DNA of 64,000 bases. Source: Bacillota bacterium (GTDB taxonomy: Bacteria; Bacillota; Clostridia; Saccharofermentanales; Fastidiosipilaceae). The translations under genes and the position numbers were made by a program. A model generated the notes under the pieces. That model had not been told where the DNA came from, made no database searches, and saw nothing but the letters and a program-made list of their open reading frames with translations. The stretch's first letter is position 1. Each line of letters opens with the position of its first letter. Below, in pieces: positions 35,047-43,651 of this stretch. The DNA is taken from positions 62,001-126,000 of the forward strand of contig JAEZWR010000006.1 of the NCBI GenBank assembly GCA_023420115.1. Direction: 5' to 3'.

Positions 35047-36336
35047 CTAAATATTTTCAGTTATAGCCTGACCATGTCCAAAATGAAGCTTGATACTTTC
35101 TTCAAGCTCAATCTTTATTACCGTACAAAGCTCGTGCATTTTCATTTCCTTAGCTTCTATCCAAAGTGTACCCGGTATTCCCTGCCACGGTACCGATCCC
35201 GTATATTTATAAGCAAGTTTCTCTCCACTATGCAAAATAGAAATCGACTTAATCTTTGAAGCCAAACCCTTAACACATATATGCTCAGTTGGTTTGTCAT
35301 AAACGAAAAGATATAAGGTCTTCTTATCCTTTGAAAGAACTGAGCCTTCACCATAGTGGTCACGCTTAATACCCGCAACAGTAGAATAAATAGCCTCTTC
35401 GTTATCCGAAATAAATTTACCCAAATCTCTTAAAACTTTAACTTGTCTATCATCTATAGTTCCATCTTCTTTAGGACCTATATCAAGAAGCATATTGCCA
35501 CCTAAACTGATGCAATCACAAAATGTTCTAACTATCATTAAACTAGACTTATAATTATTATCTGACTCCCTATACCCCCAACTGGAATTAATAGTCGTAC
35601 AAAATTCCCAAGGACCTTCAGGTGCAATAAGAGGAATACCTTGTTCTGGTGTAGCATAGTCGCCATAACCTTGCATACGAGAATTAAGAACAACATTAGG
35701 ATTTAGACTGTGAAGATAAGCCCTAAACTCTGGCATTTTCCATTGACTTGCACTTCGCTCCCAATCCCCATCAAACCAAAGAAGATCAATAGTTCCATAG
35801 TTCGTCATTAGTTCTTTAAGCTGGGCATTATTAAAGGCGAGGAATTTCTCCCATTCCTCCGGCTGCTCAGGACCACCAGCTGGCGATCCATATATATCAT
35901 TTAGACTATCCTCAGGCTTGACTCCATCAGGATAAATTGAGCGATATCTTTTGTCAGACCAATCAATAAGAGAAAAATAAATACCAGTTTTTATACCTAC
36001 CTTTTGCATAGCAGCTGTATACTCTTTAATCAAGTCTCTACCAGCAGGAGTCTTATTAATCACAGACAATTCGCTCTCCTTAGTATCAAAAAGAGCAACG
36101 CCATCATGATGCTTCGAAGTTAAAACCGCATATTTAGCCCCAGCCTCTTTAAAAAGCTTCGCCCACTCATCAGCATTAAACTTAGAAGCAGTAAACCCAT
36201 CAGCCTGTTTCATATAATCTTCATAAGAAATAACGCCATTATGGAAACTCCACGACTCAGAAACATCACCGACTGCGTAAATACCCCAGTGAATAAATAT
36301 ACCGAGTTTAGCTTCTTTGAACCAATCCTGCATCAT
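35047..36336 (-). CDS. Alpha-L-fucosidase, GH29 (second copy)
   Basis: Second GH29 enzyme, 429 residues, only distantly similar to the one at 26287. Motifs are LGIFIHWGIYAVGDVSESW near residue 11, SKHHDGVALFDTKES with KHHDG at 75-79, and the nucleophile Asp in LLWFDGDWE (D189). Start at the first of two adjacent ATGs, with AGGTG about 8 bases upstream; a GTG three codons earlier is part of that site. No signal peptide. Two different GH29 enzymes suggest more than one fucosyl linkage is used. Confidence 0.93.
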   Translation of the reverse strand: MMQDWFKEAKLGIFIHWGIYAVGDVSESWSFHNGVISYEDYMKQADGFTASKFNADEWAKLFKEAGAKYAVLTSKHHDGVALFDTKESELSVINKTPAGRDLIKEYTAAMQKVGIKTGIYFSLIDWSDKRYRSIYPDGVKPEDSLNDIYGSPAGGPEQPEEWEKFLAFNNAQLKELMTNYGTIDLLWFDGDWERSASQWKMPEFRAYLHSLNPNVVLNSRMQGYGDYATPEQGIPLIAPEGPWEFCTTINSSWGYRESDNNYKSSLMIVRTFCDCISLGGNMLLDIGPKEDGTIDDRQVKVLRDLGKFISDNEEAIYSTVAGIKRDHYGEGSVLSKDKKTLYLFVYDKPTEHICVKGLASKIKSISILHSGEKLAYKYTGSVPWQGIPGTLWIEAKEMKMHELCTVIKIELEESIKLHFGHGQAITENI

Positions 36337-36474
36337 AATAAGCACCTCACACTTTTAAAACTGGATATATTCTCTACCAAGTAGAATACAAATCAAATAA
36401 TTGTACGAGAAAAACTAAAATAAAAATAATCAAAACAAAGGATATTTACAAACGTAAGCAAGTCTATTAGCAAT

Positions 36475-36502
36475 AAAAAAGCGCCCCCTCGCAGGAAGCG
36501 CC
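36475..36502 (-). terminator. Terminator downstream of the 36510 gene
   Basis: Minus strand GCGCTTCC pairs with GGGGGCGC (two G-U) over a 5-base loop and runs into TTTTTT. Confidence 0.88.
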
Positions 36503-36509
36503 AGCAAAC

Positions 36510-37499
36510 TCATTTAAACAAATAATATTCATCATCGAATCTCAAATTCATAATCTCAAAGAACAGACTATAATTAACATCATTATTTGCTATTTCAAAA
36601 TTAAAAACACTGTCATCATGTAACTTTGCCAACAAAGCAGAAAATATTGCCAAGTTCAATCTCCTACATGACTTCGTCTCACCCCTCGTATAATCTTGAC
36701 CATCTATACAAAAAGCCACTACATCATATATCGTGCTGGAACCGTCAACCTTTACATCAGATTTTTTTGTGAGTAAATAATAGAAGAAGCAAGCATCACG
36801 ATACATATACGACTTTCTCAAATCAGCTTGGGATATCATAGATGCCATCCAAGTTTTCCGCGCTAGGGCCTTATTTAGTGGATCAATTTCATCATATACA
36901 TTTATATATCTATTTAAAATCGCAGACGACAAGTCTTGCAAGACTCTATCATCCAGTTCACTGAGACGAATAACTTTTCTAGAAAAAGCTGCCGCCATTT
37001 TATGAAGATTAATACTATTTCTAATGACCATCGGCATAAGGCTATTCTCAAAAAGAGAATTTAATTTATCCCTAAGTACAATATTATTTATTGATACTCT
37101 CGCCGTCCTCTGTACAAGTTCCTTCTTCTTTTGAAAAATATTGAGCAAAACTTGGTTCTCAGAGCTAAGTCCATAATAAAGAATATTATCTTCTGCTATT
37201 GCTATCTGTAATTTGGGTGAAAGTTCTCTGTAGGTCTTTTCAATATCTCGCAAGGAACGCAATAGTTCCAATTCCCCTTGTCTGCCATAGTTGGTGAAAA
37301 ACTTAGCTGTTGTTCTATATGGATGATATGGATTAATTGATAAAATGGAATATAAGTATTTATCACTTCGTTTGCTACTATGATATTCCGAACTATCGTC
37401 AGCCCATTTAAGAATCACCTTGGCCATCTGCCCTTCATTAATTATTTTATTTAAAATATGTGGATGTATATCCTTTTCTGTGCATTGAAGCCAAGCCAT
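36510..37499 (-). CDS. Hypothetical protein, mostly helical
   Basis: Not recognised. The 329-residue protein has no signal peptide and no membrane segment, and looks largely alpha-helical with repeated Leu and Ile spacing. The segment around YHPYRTTAKFFTNYGRQGELE (within 57-77) and the pair RLSELDDRVLQDLSSAIL may mark two helical bundles. GGGGAT lies 5 bases before the ATG. It has its own terminator and stands alone between carbohydrate genes and a small membrane protein. Cytoplasmic location is the only safe inference. Confidence 0.7.
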   Translation of the reverse strand: MAWLQCTEKDIHPHILNKIINEGQMAKVILKWADDSSEYHSSKRSDKYLYSILSINPYHPYRTTAKFFTNYGRQGELELLRSLRDIEKTYRELSPKLQIAIAEDNILYYGLSSENQVLLNIFQKKKELVQRTARVSINNIVLRDKLNSLFENSLMPMVIRNSINLHKMAAAFSRKVIRLSELDDRVLQDLSSAILNRYINVYDEIDPLNKALARKTWMASMISQADLRKSYMYRDACFFYYLLTKKSDVKVDGSSTIYDVVAFCIDGQDYTRGETKSCRRLNLAIFSALLAKLHDDSVFNFEIANNDVNYSLFFEIMNLRFDDEYYLFK

Positions 37500-37639
37500 A
37501 ATTTATCCCCATTAATATTATAAAATCTTCTTATTAATTGCTGAAATATTATACTATACTCTCTTCTCAAACCGCATAAAATCCACAAGAAATTCCGAAT
37601 TATATCATCATTTGAACTATCACTTTTTGCAATTCATAT

Positions 37640-37668
37640 AAAAAGAGGTGGCTATACCACCACCTCTA
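37640..37668 (-). terminator. Terminator downstream of the small membrane protein gene
   Basis: Minus strand AGAGGTGG pairs with CCACCTCT over an 8-base loop and runs into TTTT. Confidence 0.85.
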
Positions 37669-37690
37669 AAATAATACTATTAGTTATTGA

Positions 37691-37984
37691 TTATTTCTTA
37701 TTTTTGAAAAGCATGCGATAAATAAGAAAAACTATTAGTGCTAGCACTGCCAAGCCACATAGAACTTTAAATAACTTCATAGCTAAACCAATGGCAAAAA
37801 GTCCAACCTTTAAACATACCCATGTAAGAATTAGACCAAGGGCAACTCCTACTATAACAGAACCAACACCTATTGTGACTTTAGCAATGTTCGATGCAGT
37901 TTCTGATCTGCTACTAAAACCAAATTTGGTTAAAGCTCCACCTAATAGCAGAAATAAAATACCAACAATAATTATCAAACCCAT
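37691..37984 (-). CDS. Small membrane protein of unknown function
   Basis: A 97-residue hydrophobic protein with three likely membrane helices (about 2-20, 36-60, 63-92) and a basic C-terminal end (FKNKK). Glycine-rich turns such as GVGSVIVGVALG occur. GAGAGGG lies 7 bases before the ATG and a good terminator follows, so it is a real monocistronic gene. I do not recognise the family. It is divergent from the exonuclease operon. Confidence 0.72.
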   Translation of the reverse strand: MGLIIIVGILFLLLGGALTKFGFSSRSETASNIAKVTIGVGSVIVGVALGLILTWVCLKVGLFAIGLAMKLFKVLCGLAVLALIVFLIYRMLFKNKK

Positions 37985-38112
37985 ATATATTCCCTCTCTT
38001 AAGTATATATGTATTATAAAAAATTTATAATAAAAGTGCTGTATGATTTTGCTAGCAAAAAAACTTTAGCTTATCATAATTACATTATCAATCATTTAAA
38101 GAAGGAATTTAT

Positions 38113-38916
38113 ATGAAATTTGTTTCATGGAATGTTAATGGACTAAGGGCTGTAGTTAAGAAAAATTTTAATGATATTTTTAACACCTTCGATGCCGATA
38201 TATTTGCTCTTCAAGAAACTAAACTCCAAGAAGGGCAGATTGATTTAGAATTCAGCGGCTATAACTCTTATTGGAATTATGCAGAAAAAAAAGGATATTC
38301 AGGAACATGTATATACACTAAATACGAACCCTTAGAAGTACGATATGGTATTGGAATAAAAAATCATGATACCGAGGGACGTGTAATAACTTTAAAATTT
38401 AAAGATTTTTACTTTGTAACAGTCTATATCCCAAACTCACAAGATGGACTTAGACGTCTTGATTATAGAATGGACTTCGAAGATTCTTTTAGAGCCTATC
38501 TATGTACACTTGACAAAGAATTACCTGTAATCGTATGTGGCGATCTCAACGTCGCACATAATGAAATAGATCTTAAAAATCCCGAAAGCAACCACAAAAG
38601 TCCTGGTTTCAGCGATCAGGAGCGCGAAAAGTTTTCAAATTTACTCTCATCTGGTTTCGTTGACACCTTCAGGTATTTTGAGCCAAGTGCTGAAGATGCA
38701 TATACTTGGTGGTCTTATAGAACTAGAGCCAGAGATAGAAATGCAGGTTGGAGAATTGATTATTTCGTTTGTTCAGAGCGTCTCTCAGACAATCTTATGT
38801 CTGCAAATATTCATGACGATATTTTTGGTTCAGATCACTGCCCTGTTTCTCTTGAGGTAGAATTTGATACTACAAATTATCAGCCTGTATCAATAGGGAA
38901 AAAACTCGAGGACTAG
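38113..38916 (+). CDS. xth: Exodeoxyribonuclease III / AP endonuclease
   Basis: Repairs abasic sites and 3' blocked ends in DNA. The 267-residue protein has the full ExoIII fold: MKFVSWNVNGLR at the start, LQETKLQ with the metal-binding Glu, YSGTCIYTK, CGDLNVAHNEIDLKNP, and the C-terminal SDHCPV motif. The WRIDYFVCS segment is also conserved. GAAGGAA lies 7 bases upstream. It leads a three-gene unit: the next gene starts 5 bases after its stop. The link between DNA repair and the following ribonuclease and immunity genes may be only transcriptional. Confidence 0.95.
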   Translation: MKFVSWNVNGLRAVVKKNFNDIFNTFDADIFALQETKLQEGQIDLEFSGYNSYWNYAEKKGYSGTCIYTKYEPLEVRYGIGIKNHDTEGRVITLKFKDFYFVTVYIPNSQDGLRRLDYRMDFEDSFRAYLCTLDKELPVIVCGDLNVAHNEIDLKNPESNHKSPGFSDQEREKFSNLLSSGFVDTFRYFEPSAEDAYTWWSYRTRARDRNAGWRIDYFVCSERLSDNLMSANIHDDIFGSDHCPVSLEVEFDTTNYQPVSIGKKLED

Positions 38917-38921
38917 AGAAA

Positions 38922-39695
38922 ATGCTTAATGATAATGTATACCCAGACAATAATTTAAGCTACAAACATAATATATCTCGGGGGACCGCTTTTCTCATAT
39001 TTACTCTAATCTGCTCACTGCTACTATCTTTTATTTCACCACTCCCAAAGATTTATGCTTCCGCTACTGATAATAATGGATATGAGTATAATGATTTTTC
39101 TGAAAAAACTCGGGATGAACAAGCTACACTTCTTGCTAGAATCAAGGACGATGAGCTTCTTGAGTGTATTAACACTATAAGTTTTAATGAGGAATATGAC
39201 AGTAAGGGTGAAGTAGCCTCCTATTTAATTCTCTTCGAAAGGCTACCCAATAACTATCATCGCAAAAAAGATAGAAATTATAATACTGATAAATTGAGTC
39301 CAGCTGGAAATGTGTATATGATAGGAGGAGATAGATTTTTAAATCTAGAGGGCCTGCTTCCCGAAGCAAAAGATAGGAAATATTTTGAATGTGATCTCTA
39401 CGATAATGAACTCAAGCGAGGAAAATATAGGCTTGTTTATAGTAATGACGGCTTAATATATTACACTGACGATCACTATAAAAGTTTCTCACTCATTGTT
39501 GACATTTCTTCAAATGTCAATATTGCTGATGGCTTTGATAAATTATCTGAATTAGTATCTCCTAACAAGTCAACGTATTCAAACGATAGGACTTATACCA
39601 GTAAAGAAACTGATAATGAGCCTAGGTCAAAAGGCAAAAATAAAAAGCGCAAGAACAGAAAGAATAAAAATAATAAATATAAAAGAAGCAAATAA
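38922..39695 (+). CDS. Secreted barnase-type ribonuclease (N1/T1 family) with basic tail
   Basis: A predicted exported RNase toxin of 257 residues. A signal peptide (core about 22-40) ends at ASA, residues 46-48. A linker (50-95) precedes a barnase-like domain at about 96-193. LPNNY (108-112), GGDRF (135-139), FECDLY and TDDHYKSF follow barnase closely. The catalytic set is E156, R166, R170 and H185; the spacings +10, +14 and +29 from the Glu equal barnase E73, R83, R87 and H102. K115 aligns with barnase K27. After the domain a hydrophilic tail ends in about 24 residues of Lys, Arg and Asn. It starts 5 bases after the exonuclease stop and is followed by its barstar partner. Confidence 0.9.
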   Translation: MLNDNVYPDNNLSYKHNISRGTAFLIFTLICSLLLSFISPLPKIYASATDNNGYEYNDFSEKTRDEQATLLARIKDDELLECINTISFNEEYDSKGEVASYLILFERLPNNYHRKKDRNYNTDKLSPAGNVYMIGGDRFLNLEGLLPEAKDRKYFECDLYDNELKRGKYRLVYSNDGLIYYTDDHYKSFSLIVDISSNVNIADGFDKLSELVSPNKSTYSNDRTYTSKETDNEPRSKGKNKKRKNRKNKNNKYKRSK

Positions 39696-39707
39696 AGAGG
39701 AATATAA

Positions 39708-40541
39708 ATGGCAGACTATAATTTAGTGCTTGATAAGCACTGGCTTAATTTAAATAAAGAAGAAATTCAAGACAAACTTCAGCAGGCTCTAGACCTACCG
39801 GACTATTATGGTAAAAATTTAGATGCCCTTTATGATTGTCTAAGCGAAGCTAATACAAGTATAAGTGTATTTTTTTATGAGGAGCTACTTCAAAACGATT
39901 ACCTATCTAAACTTTATAATCTATTTAAGCTTCTCCAACACATGGATAAGAATATTTATATTCATCTTATTCCAAAAAGTATCATGGATTCTTGCAGCCT
40001 ACCTAGTTCTATAATAAGCAAGCGCTTCTCTTGTAGGAACTTCAGCGACTGTGAACTGCCTACATCCATTCTTAATAATATGGAAAAATACATTCTTAAT
40101 GCACCTACGGCTTTGAATAAGCAAGAACTCAATATTAGACTCATCACTAACCAGGAACTTCTTCTTGATTTATCTAGTTCAGTCATGAGTAATATTGATG
40201 ATGAAGCCAAGAATCGAATGAAATCTAGAGGAGCTAGTTCGATATTTTATAACGCCCCTGCTCTGTACTTGATCAGTTCTGATAATGCAAATGTTTATTC
40301 TGATATAAATTCTGGAATTTTAGCTCAGACAATCGCAGTGGGAGCCACTCTTGAAGGCTTGTCTTCTTGTATTGTAGGAATGGTAAGACTCTCAAATTTA
40401 TCTGACTTCAAACTCAGAGAAAGACTTATGTTGTCACCAGATGAGAAAATAATTATTTCAGTTGCTATAGGATATAAACACGATGAGTTGACAAATATCT
40501 CCCCTCACGAGCCACAAAAATCTATTATAAAAATAAAGTAG
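39708..40541 (+). CDS. Barstar domain fused to a nitroreductase-like domain (RNase inhibitor/immunity protein)
   Basis: A 277-residue cytoplasmic protein. Residues about 1-90 match barstar: LPDYYGKNLDALYDCL gives Y33, D39 and D43 at the positions of barstar Y29, D35 and D39, which contact the barnase active site. Barstar E76 is not kept. Residues about 103-262 look like a nitroreductase: FSCRNFSD resembles the FMN-binding Arg motif, NAPTALNKQEL resembles APSAxNxQPW, and GLSSCIVG resembles GLGSCWIG. It begins 12 bases after the ribonuclease stop with GAGG before the ATG, so the pair is co-expressed. The role of the second domain is unknown; it may no longer bind FMN. Confidence 0.87.
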   Translation: MADYNLVLDKHWLNLNKEEIQDKLQQALDLPDYYGKNLDALYDCLSEANTSISVFFYEELLQNDYLSKLYNLFKLLQHMDKNIYIHLIPKSIMDSCSLPSSIISKRFSCRNFSDCELPTSILNNMEKYILNAPTALNKQELNIRLITNQELLLDLSSSVMSNIDDEAKNRMKSRGASSIFYNAPALYLISSDNANVYSDINSGILAQTIAVGATLEGLSSCIVGMVRLSNLSDFKLRERLMLSPDEKIIISVAIGYKHDELTNISPHEPQKSIIKIK

Positions 40542-40568
40542 TCTGTTATTCCAACAGACTACTTTTTG
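40538..40568 (+). terminator. Terminator of the exonuclease-barnase-barstar operon
   Basis: GTAGTCTGTT pairs with AACAGACTAC (10 pairs) and runs into TTTTT. It starts inside the barstar stop codon and also contains the stop codon of the converging epimerase gene. Confidence 0.92.
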
Positions 40569-41776
40569 TACCTGCGACCCTTTCGTCTTGTTTTTCTCTT
40601 TAAATGCTTCATTATCTTGATATTATCACCCTTGATCTTTAGCAAAAATTGCATAGTATCTCTTATTGTTTCTGCTATTGGCCTAGGCGCAAATGCCAAA
40701 ACTTCGCTGGCCTTGGAGTGACTAAAACTTGAGTTGGCCTGCAATGTATAAAGAGAATATTTTGTATATAGAGGCTTCATCTTTCTTAATTTATAAATCC
40801 AAATTAAGAATGGACAAAATAATCTTGCTAACCACATCGGTGTATAATGTTTAATTTTCTTAAGTCCAGAATATTCTGCCAAAATATTCAATATATCTCT
40901 AATTTCAACATATTGATTAGATACAATATAAGTCTCCCCGGCTCGTGCCATATAAGCAGACTTCAGCAAACAAGAGACAACATCTCTCACATCAATAAAG
41001 TCATACCCTCCCCTTACAGTTTGTCTTATTTGTCTCTTTAAAAAAGCAAGAAATAATGAGCTAGTATAACCAATTAAATAATCCCCTGGACCTATTATTC
41101 CAGAAGGATGCAAAATAACCGTCTCTAATTTGTCATTATTAGCTTCCATAATCGCACGACTGGCAATAGACTTAGATTTTGCATATGAACCTGTTACCTC
41201 TGCAGGAATAAATTGTTCTGATTTTTCAAGTTCTCTGATTGTATTCTTATTTTCCCCTTCAGGGATTGCGTGAACGGAAGAAACATATATCAGTCTCTTC
41301 ACCCCATATTGGGTACAAAGAGATATAACATTCTTAGTTCCATCCACGTTTACAGTATAAACGTCGCTATCTTCGTCATCTTGAATACTAATTTTACTAG
41401 CTAGATGATAAAAATAAATTGAGTTAAACTCTTCAAGATTAGAAAACACCTGCTCCAGTTCATCTTTTTTTCTAATATCTCCATGGAAAAATTCCGCCCG
41501 AGAATATTTTAAATATTCAGGTATTTCTTTTTCATAAATAAAAGCTCTCAGCCCACATTTTTCATTCTCCAATGCCTGTAAAAAACAAGAACCTAGGTGA
41601 CCACTGGCTCCTGTCACAATAACAAGTATATTGGGATCAGAAAATGGGAATTTAGACTCTAGCGAGTTCTCATCTCTATGCTCAGAAATCAGCCCCGAAC
41701 TAGTGGTCTTAAATGAAGATATTCCAACCCTGTCGGGTTTGAAATAATTAAGTAACAACTCATCTAATCTAAGCAT
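40559..41776 (-). CDS. NAD-dependent epimerase/dehydratase family protein (extended SDR)
   Basis: A 405-residue oxidoreductase or epimerase acting on a sugar-nucleotide or similar substrate. After a 50-residue N-terminal extension comes the NAD-binding strand ILVIVTGASGHLGS. The catalytic motif SYAKSK (YxxxK), the YVSSVHA strand and the VNVDGTKNV segment are typical of extended SDRs. The start at 41776 is preferred because a GGGGGGTG site lies 6 bases upstream; an ATG nine codons earlier precedes that site. The basic C-terminal end (KRKTRRKGRRYKK) is read through the terminator hairpin of the converging operon. Confidence 0.85.
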   Translation of the reverse strand: MLRLDELLLNYFKPDRVGISSFKTTSSGLISEHRDENSLESKFPFSDPNILVIVTGASGHLGSCFLQALENEKCGLRAFIYEKEIPEYLKYSRAEFFHGDIRKKDELEQVFSNLEEFNSIYFYHLASKISIQDDEDSDVYTVNVDGTKNVISLCTQYGVKRLIYVSSVHAIPEGENKNTIRELEKSEQFIPAEVTGSYAKSKSIASRAIMEANNDKLETVILHPSGIIGPGDYLIGYTSSLFLAFLKRQIRQTVRGGYDFIDVRDVVSCLLKSAYMARAGETYIVSNQYVEIRDILNILAEYSGLKKIKHYTPMWLARLFCPFLIWIYKLRKMKPLYTKYSLYTLQANSSFSHSKASEVLAFAPRPIAETIRDTMQFLLKIKGDNIKIMKHLKRKTRRKGRRYKK

Positions 41777-42032
41777 CTGTCTCACCCCCCTGCAAATTAA
41801 CATAGGATAGAAACATATATTCTTCTTTGCTGTTATTATGACTCAAATAACCGATAGTAATATTAAATATCTTGTATTTTTTATTATCATCTTTGTTAAC
41901 TTTATCTAGTAACTTCCTTAAATACTATTTTTTATCTACAGTGACTATATCGTCAAAAGCGACCGCTTCTTACATTATCTTTTACTCTCTCTTTATTTAT
42001 CTTTTCTCTTTATATAACTCAATTTCTCATAT

Positions 42033-42057
42033 GCGAAAATCGCAATGAAAATCGCAA
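42033..42057 (+). promoter_or_regulatory. Inverted and direct repeat upstream of radA
   Basis: TGCGAAAATCGCA (42033-42045) is a perfect inverted repeat. Its part GAAAATCGCAA recurs at 42047-42057, a 12-base period. It lies about 90 bases before radA in the 367-base divergent gap with the epimerase gene. It could be an operator; it does not match the LexA box of Gram-positives. The rest of the gap is AT-rich and shows no gene. Confidence 0.4.
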
Positions 42058-42143
42058 AAGCAATGCTATGAACCATGATATATAATAATATCTCGATGGC
42101 AGAGTTCTGATAGATTTACAAATCCGTAGAGGTACTTAGTTTT

Positions 42144-43532
42144 ATGGCTAAACAATCAAGTTATTTTTGTAATGTATGTGGTTATGAAACAACTGGATGG
42201 CTTGGACGTTGTCCGTCCTGTGGCAGCTGGAATACCATGGTTGAAGAACCTAAACAAACCAATAAAAAAAATCGTCACTCTTCATGGATTGCAGATAATC
42301 TCAGTCCTAGTTCTGGTGAAGATAAATTAATTGATTTAAATGACAGCAGAGCGAATGCCGAAATACGAATAAAGAGTGGTATTGACGAGCTTGATACCGT
42401 ACTTGGTTCAGGTTTTGTTCGCTCATCAATTGTATTACTTGCAGGCCAGCCTGGAATTGGCAAATCAACATTACTGCTTCAAGTTTGCAAAAGTGCAAAA
42501 TTTAAAAACAACATACTTTATGTATGTGGTGAAGAATCGACTGCTCAAATTAAAATGAGAGCAGACAGACTAGGTATTAAAAGAAGCGGCATCAAATTGC
42601 TACCCGAAATATCTTTTGAAAAAATTCGTGATGTAATAGTTAAACTGAAACCAGATTTTTGTATTGTCGATTCAATTCAAACAATATACTCTGATGAAAT
42701 TAATTCTGCACCAGGATCTGTAAGTCAAGTTAGAGAAGTTACTGCTGGCTTACTAAGACTTGCCAAAGAATTGGGAACTACTATTATTCTTGTCGGTCAT
42801 GTAACCAAAGACGGCTCAATAGCTGGACCTAGGGTATTAGAGCACATGGTAGATACAGTTATTTATTTCGAGGGAGATGATGGTAATGATCTTCGATTAA
42901 TTAGAGCTGTAAAAAATAGGTTTGGTGCAAGTAATGAATTAGGTCTTTTTAGAATGACAGGAGCTGGTCTGATTCCTATCGAAGATGCTTCTTCTACTCT
43001 TTTAGAAGGACGACCTCACAAAGTATCTGGTTCATCTATAACAGCTACAATAGAAGGTAATCGTCCTTTACTTGTAGAAGTTCAGGCTCTTTTAAATCCA
43101 ACGCCCTATGGTGCTGGGCAACGCATGACCCAAGGTTTCGACAGGCAGAGATTGAGCTTACTTCTCGCATTAATAGAGAAACAACTTAAGTTAAATATAT
43201 CTGGACAAGATGTTTTTATAAATCTTATTGGTGGTATTAAAGTTAACGATCCATCTATTGATTTGGCAGTTGCCGCCGCCATCATTTCATCATTTAAAGA
43301 CTTAGCACTCAAAGATTCTAGTATTTTCATCGGAGAATTAGGCCTGAGTGGCGAGTTGAGAAGAGTATCAAATGTCGAAAAAAGAATATTGGAAGCCGAT
43401 AAATATGGTTTTGAAAATTGTTTCTTGCCATCTGCTAACAAACGGGGTCTAAAAAATATCGAAAATAAAATTTCTTGTAATTTAATCTATATTGATATGC
43501 TACAGGAATTTATTGACGTTGCTTTTAAATAA
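42144..43532 (+). CDS. radA: DNA repair protein RadA (Sms)
   Basis: Helicase-like ATPase acting in recombination and branch migration. The 462-residue protein has an N-terminal zinc finger (C9, C12, C23, C26), Walker A GQPGIGKST (101-109), the RadA-specific KNRFG motif at about 255, and a Lon-protease-like C-terminal domain with DLAVAAAIISSF. Length is standard. GAGG lies 11 bases before the ATG. It has its own promoter region and a strong hairpin after it. Confidence 0.96.
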   Translation: MAKQSSYFCNVCGYETTGWLGRCPSCGSWNTMVEEPKQTNKKNRHSSWIADNLSPSSGEDKLIDLNDSRANAEIRIKSGIDELDTVLGSGFVRSSIVLLAGQPGIGKSTLLLQVCKSAKFKNNILYVCGEESTAQIKMRADRLGIKRSGIKLLPEISFEKIRDVIVKLKPDFCIVDSIQTIYSDEINSAPGSVSQVREVTAGLLRLAKELGTTIILVGHVTKDGSIAGPRVLEHMVDTVIYFEGDDGNDLRLIRAVKNRFGASNELGLFRMTGAGLIPIEDASSTLLEGRPHKVSGSSITATIEGNRPLLVEVQALLNPTPYGAGQRMTQGFDRQRLSLLLALIEKQLKLNISGQDVFINLIGGIKVNDPSIDLAVAAAIISSFKDLALKDSSIFIGELGLSGELRRVSNVEKRILEADKYGFENCFLPSANKRGLKNIENKISCNLIYIDMLQEFIDVAFK

Positions 43533-43577
43533 AAGAGCTTCCATTAGGGGTGCATCACACCTCAATGGAAGCTCTTT
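43532..43577 (+). terminator. Strong hairpin downstream of radA
   Basis: AAAGAGCTTCCATT pairs perfectly with AATGGAAGCTCTTT, with a further GGGGTG/CACCTC inner stem. The T-run is short (three) but the stem is long. Confidence 0.8.
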
Positions 43578-43651
43578 GTTCATCAAGTTCAATTTCATAA
43601 TCATCCACCCTGAGATGAATAATTTTTAATTGTTACTTTCCATACCTATAT

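Noticed and set aside
38922..39695. Reading the 38922 protein as a plain hypothetical secreted protein
   Set aside because: Exact spacing of the four barnase catalytic residues and the adjacent barstar domain make a barnase-type ribonuclease much more likely.
41777..42143. LexA operator upstream of radA
   Set aside because: The palindrome TGCGAAAATCGCA does not contain the GAAC-N4-GTTC core.
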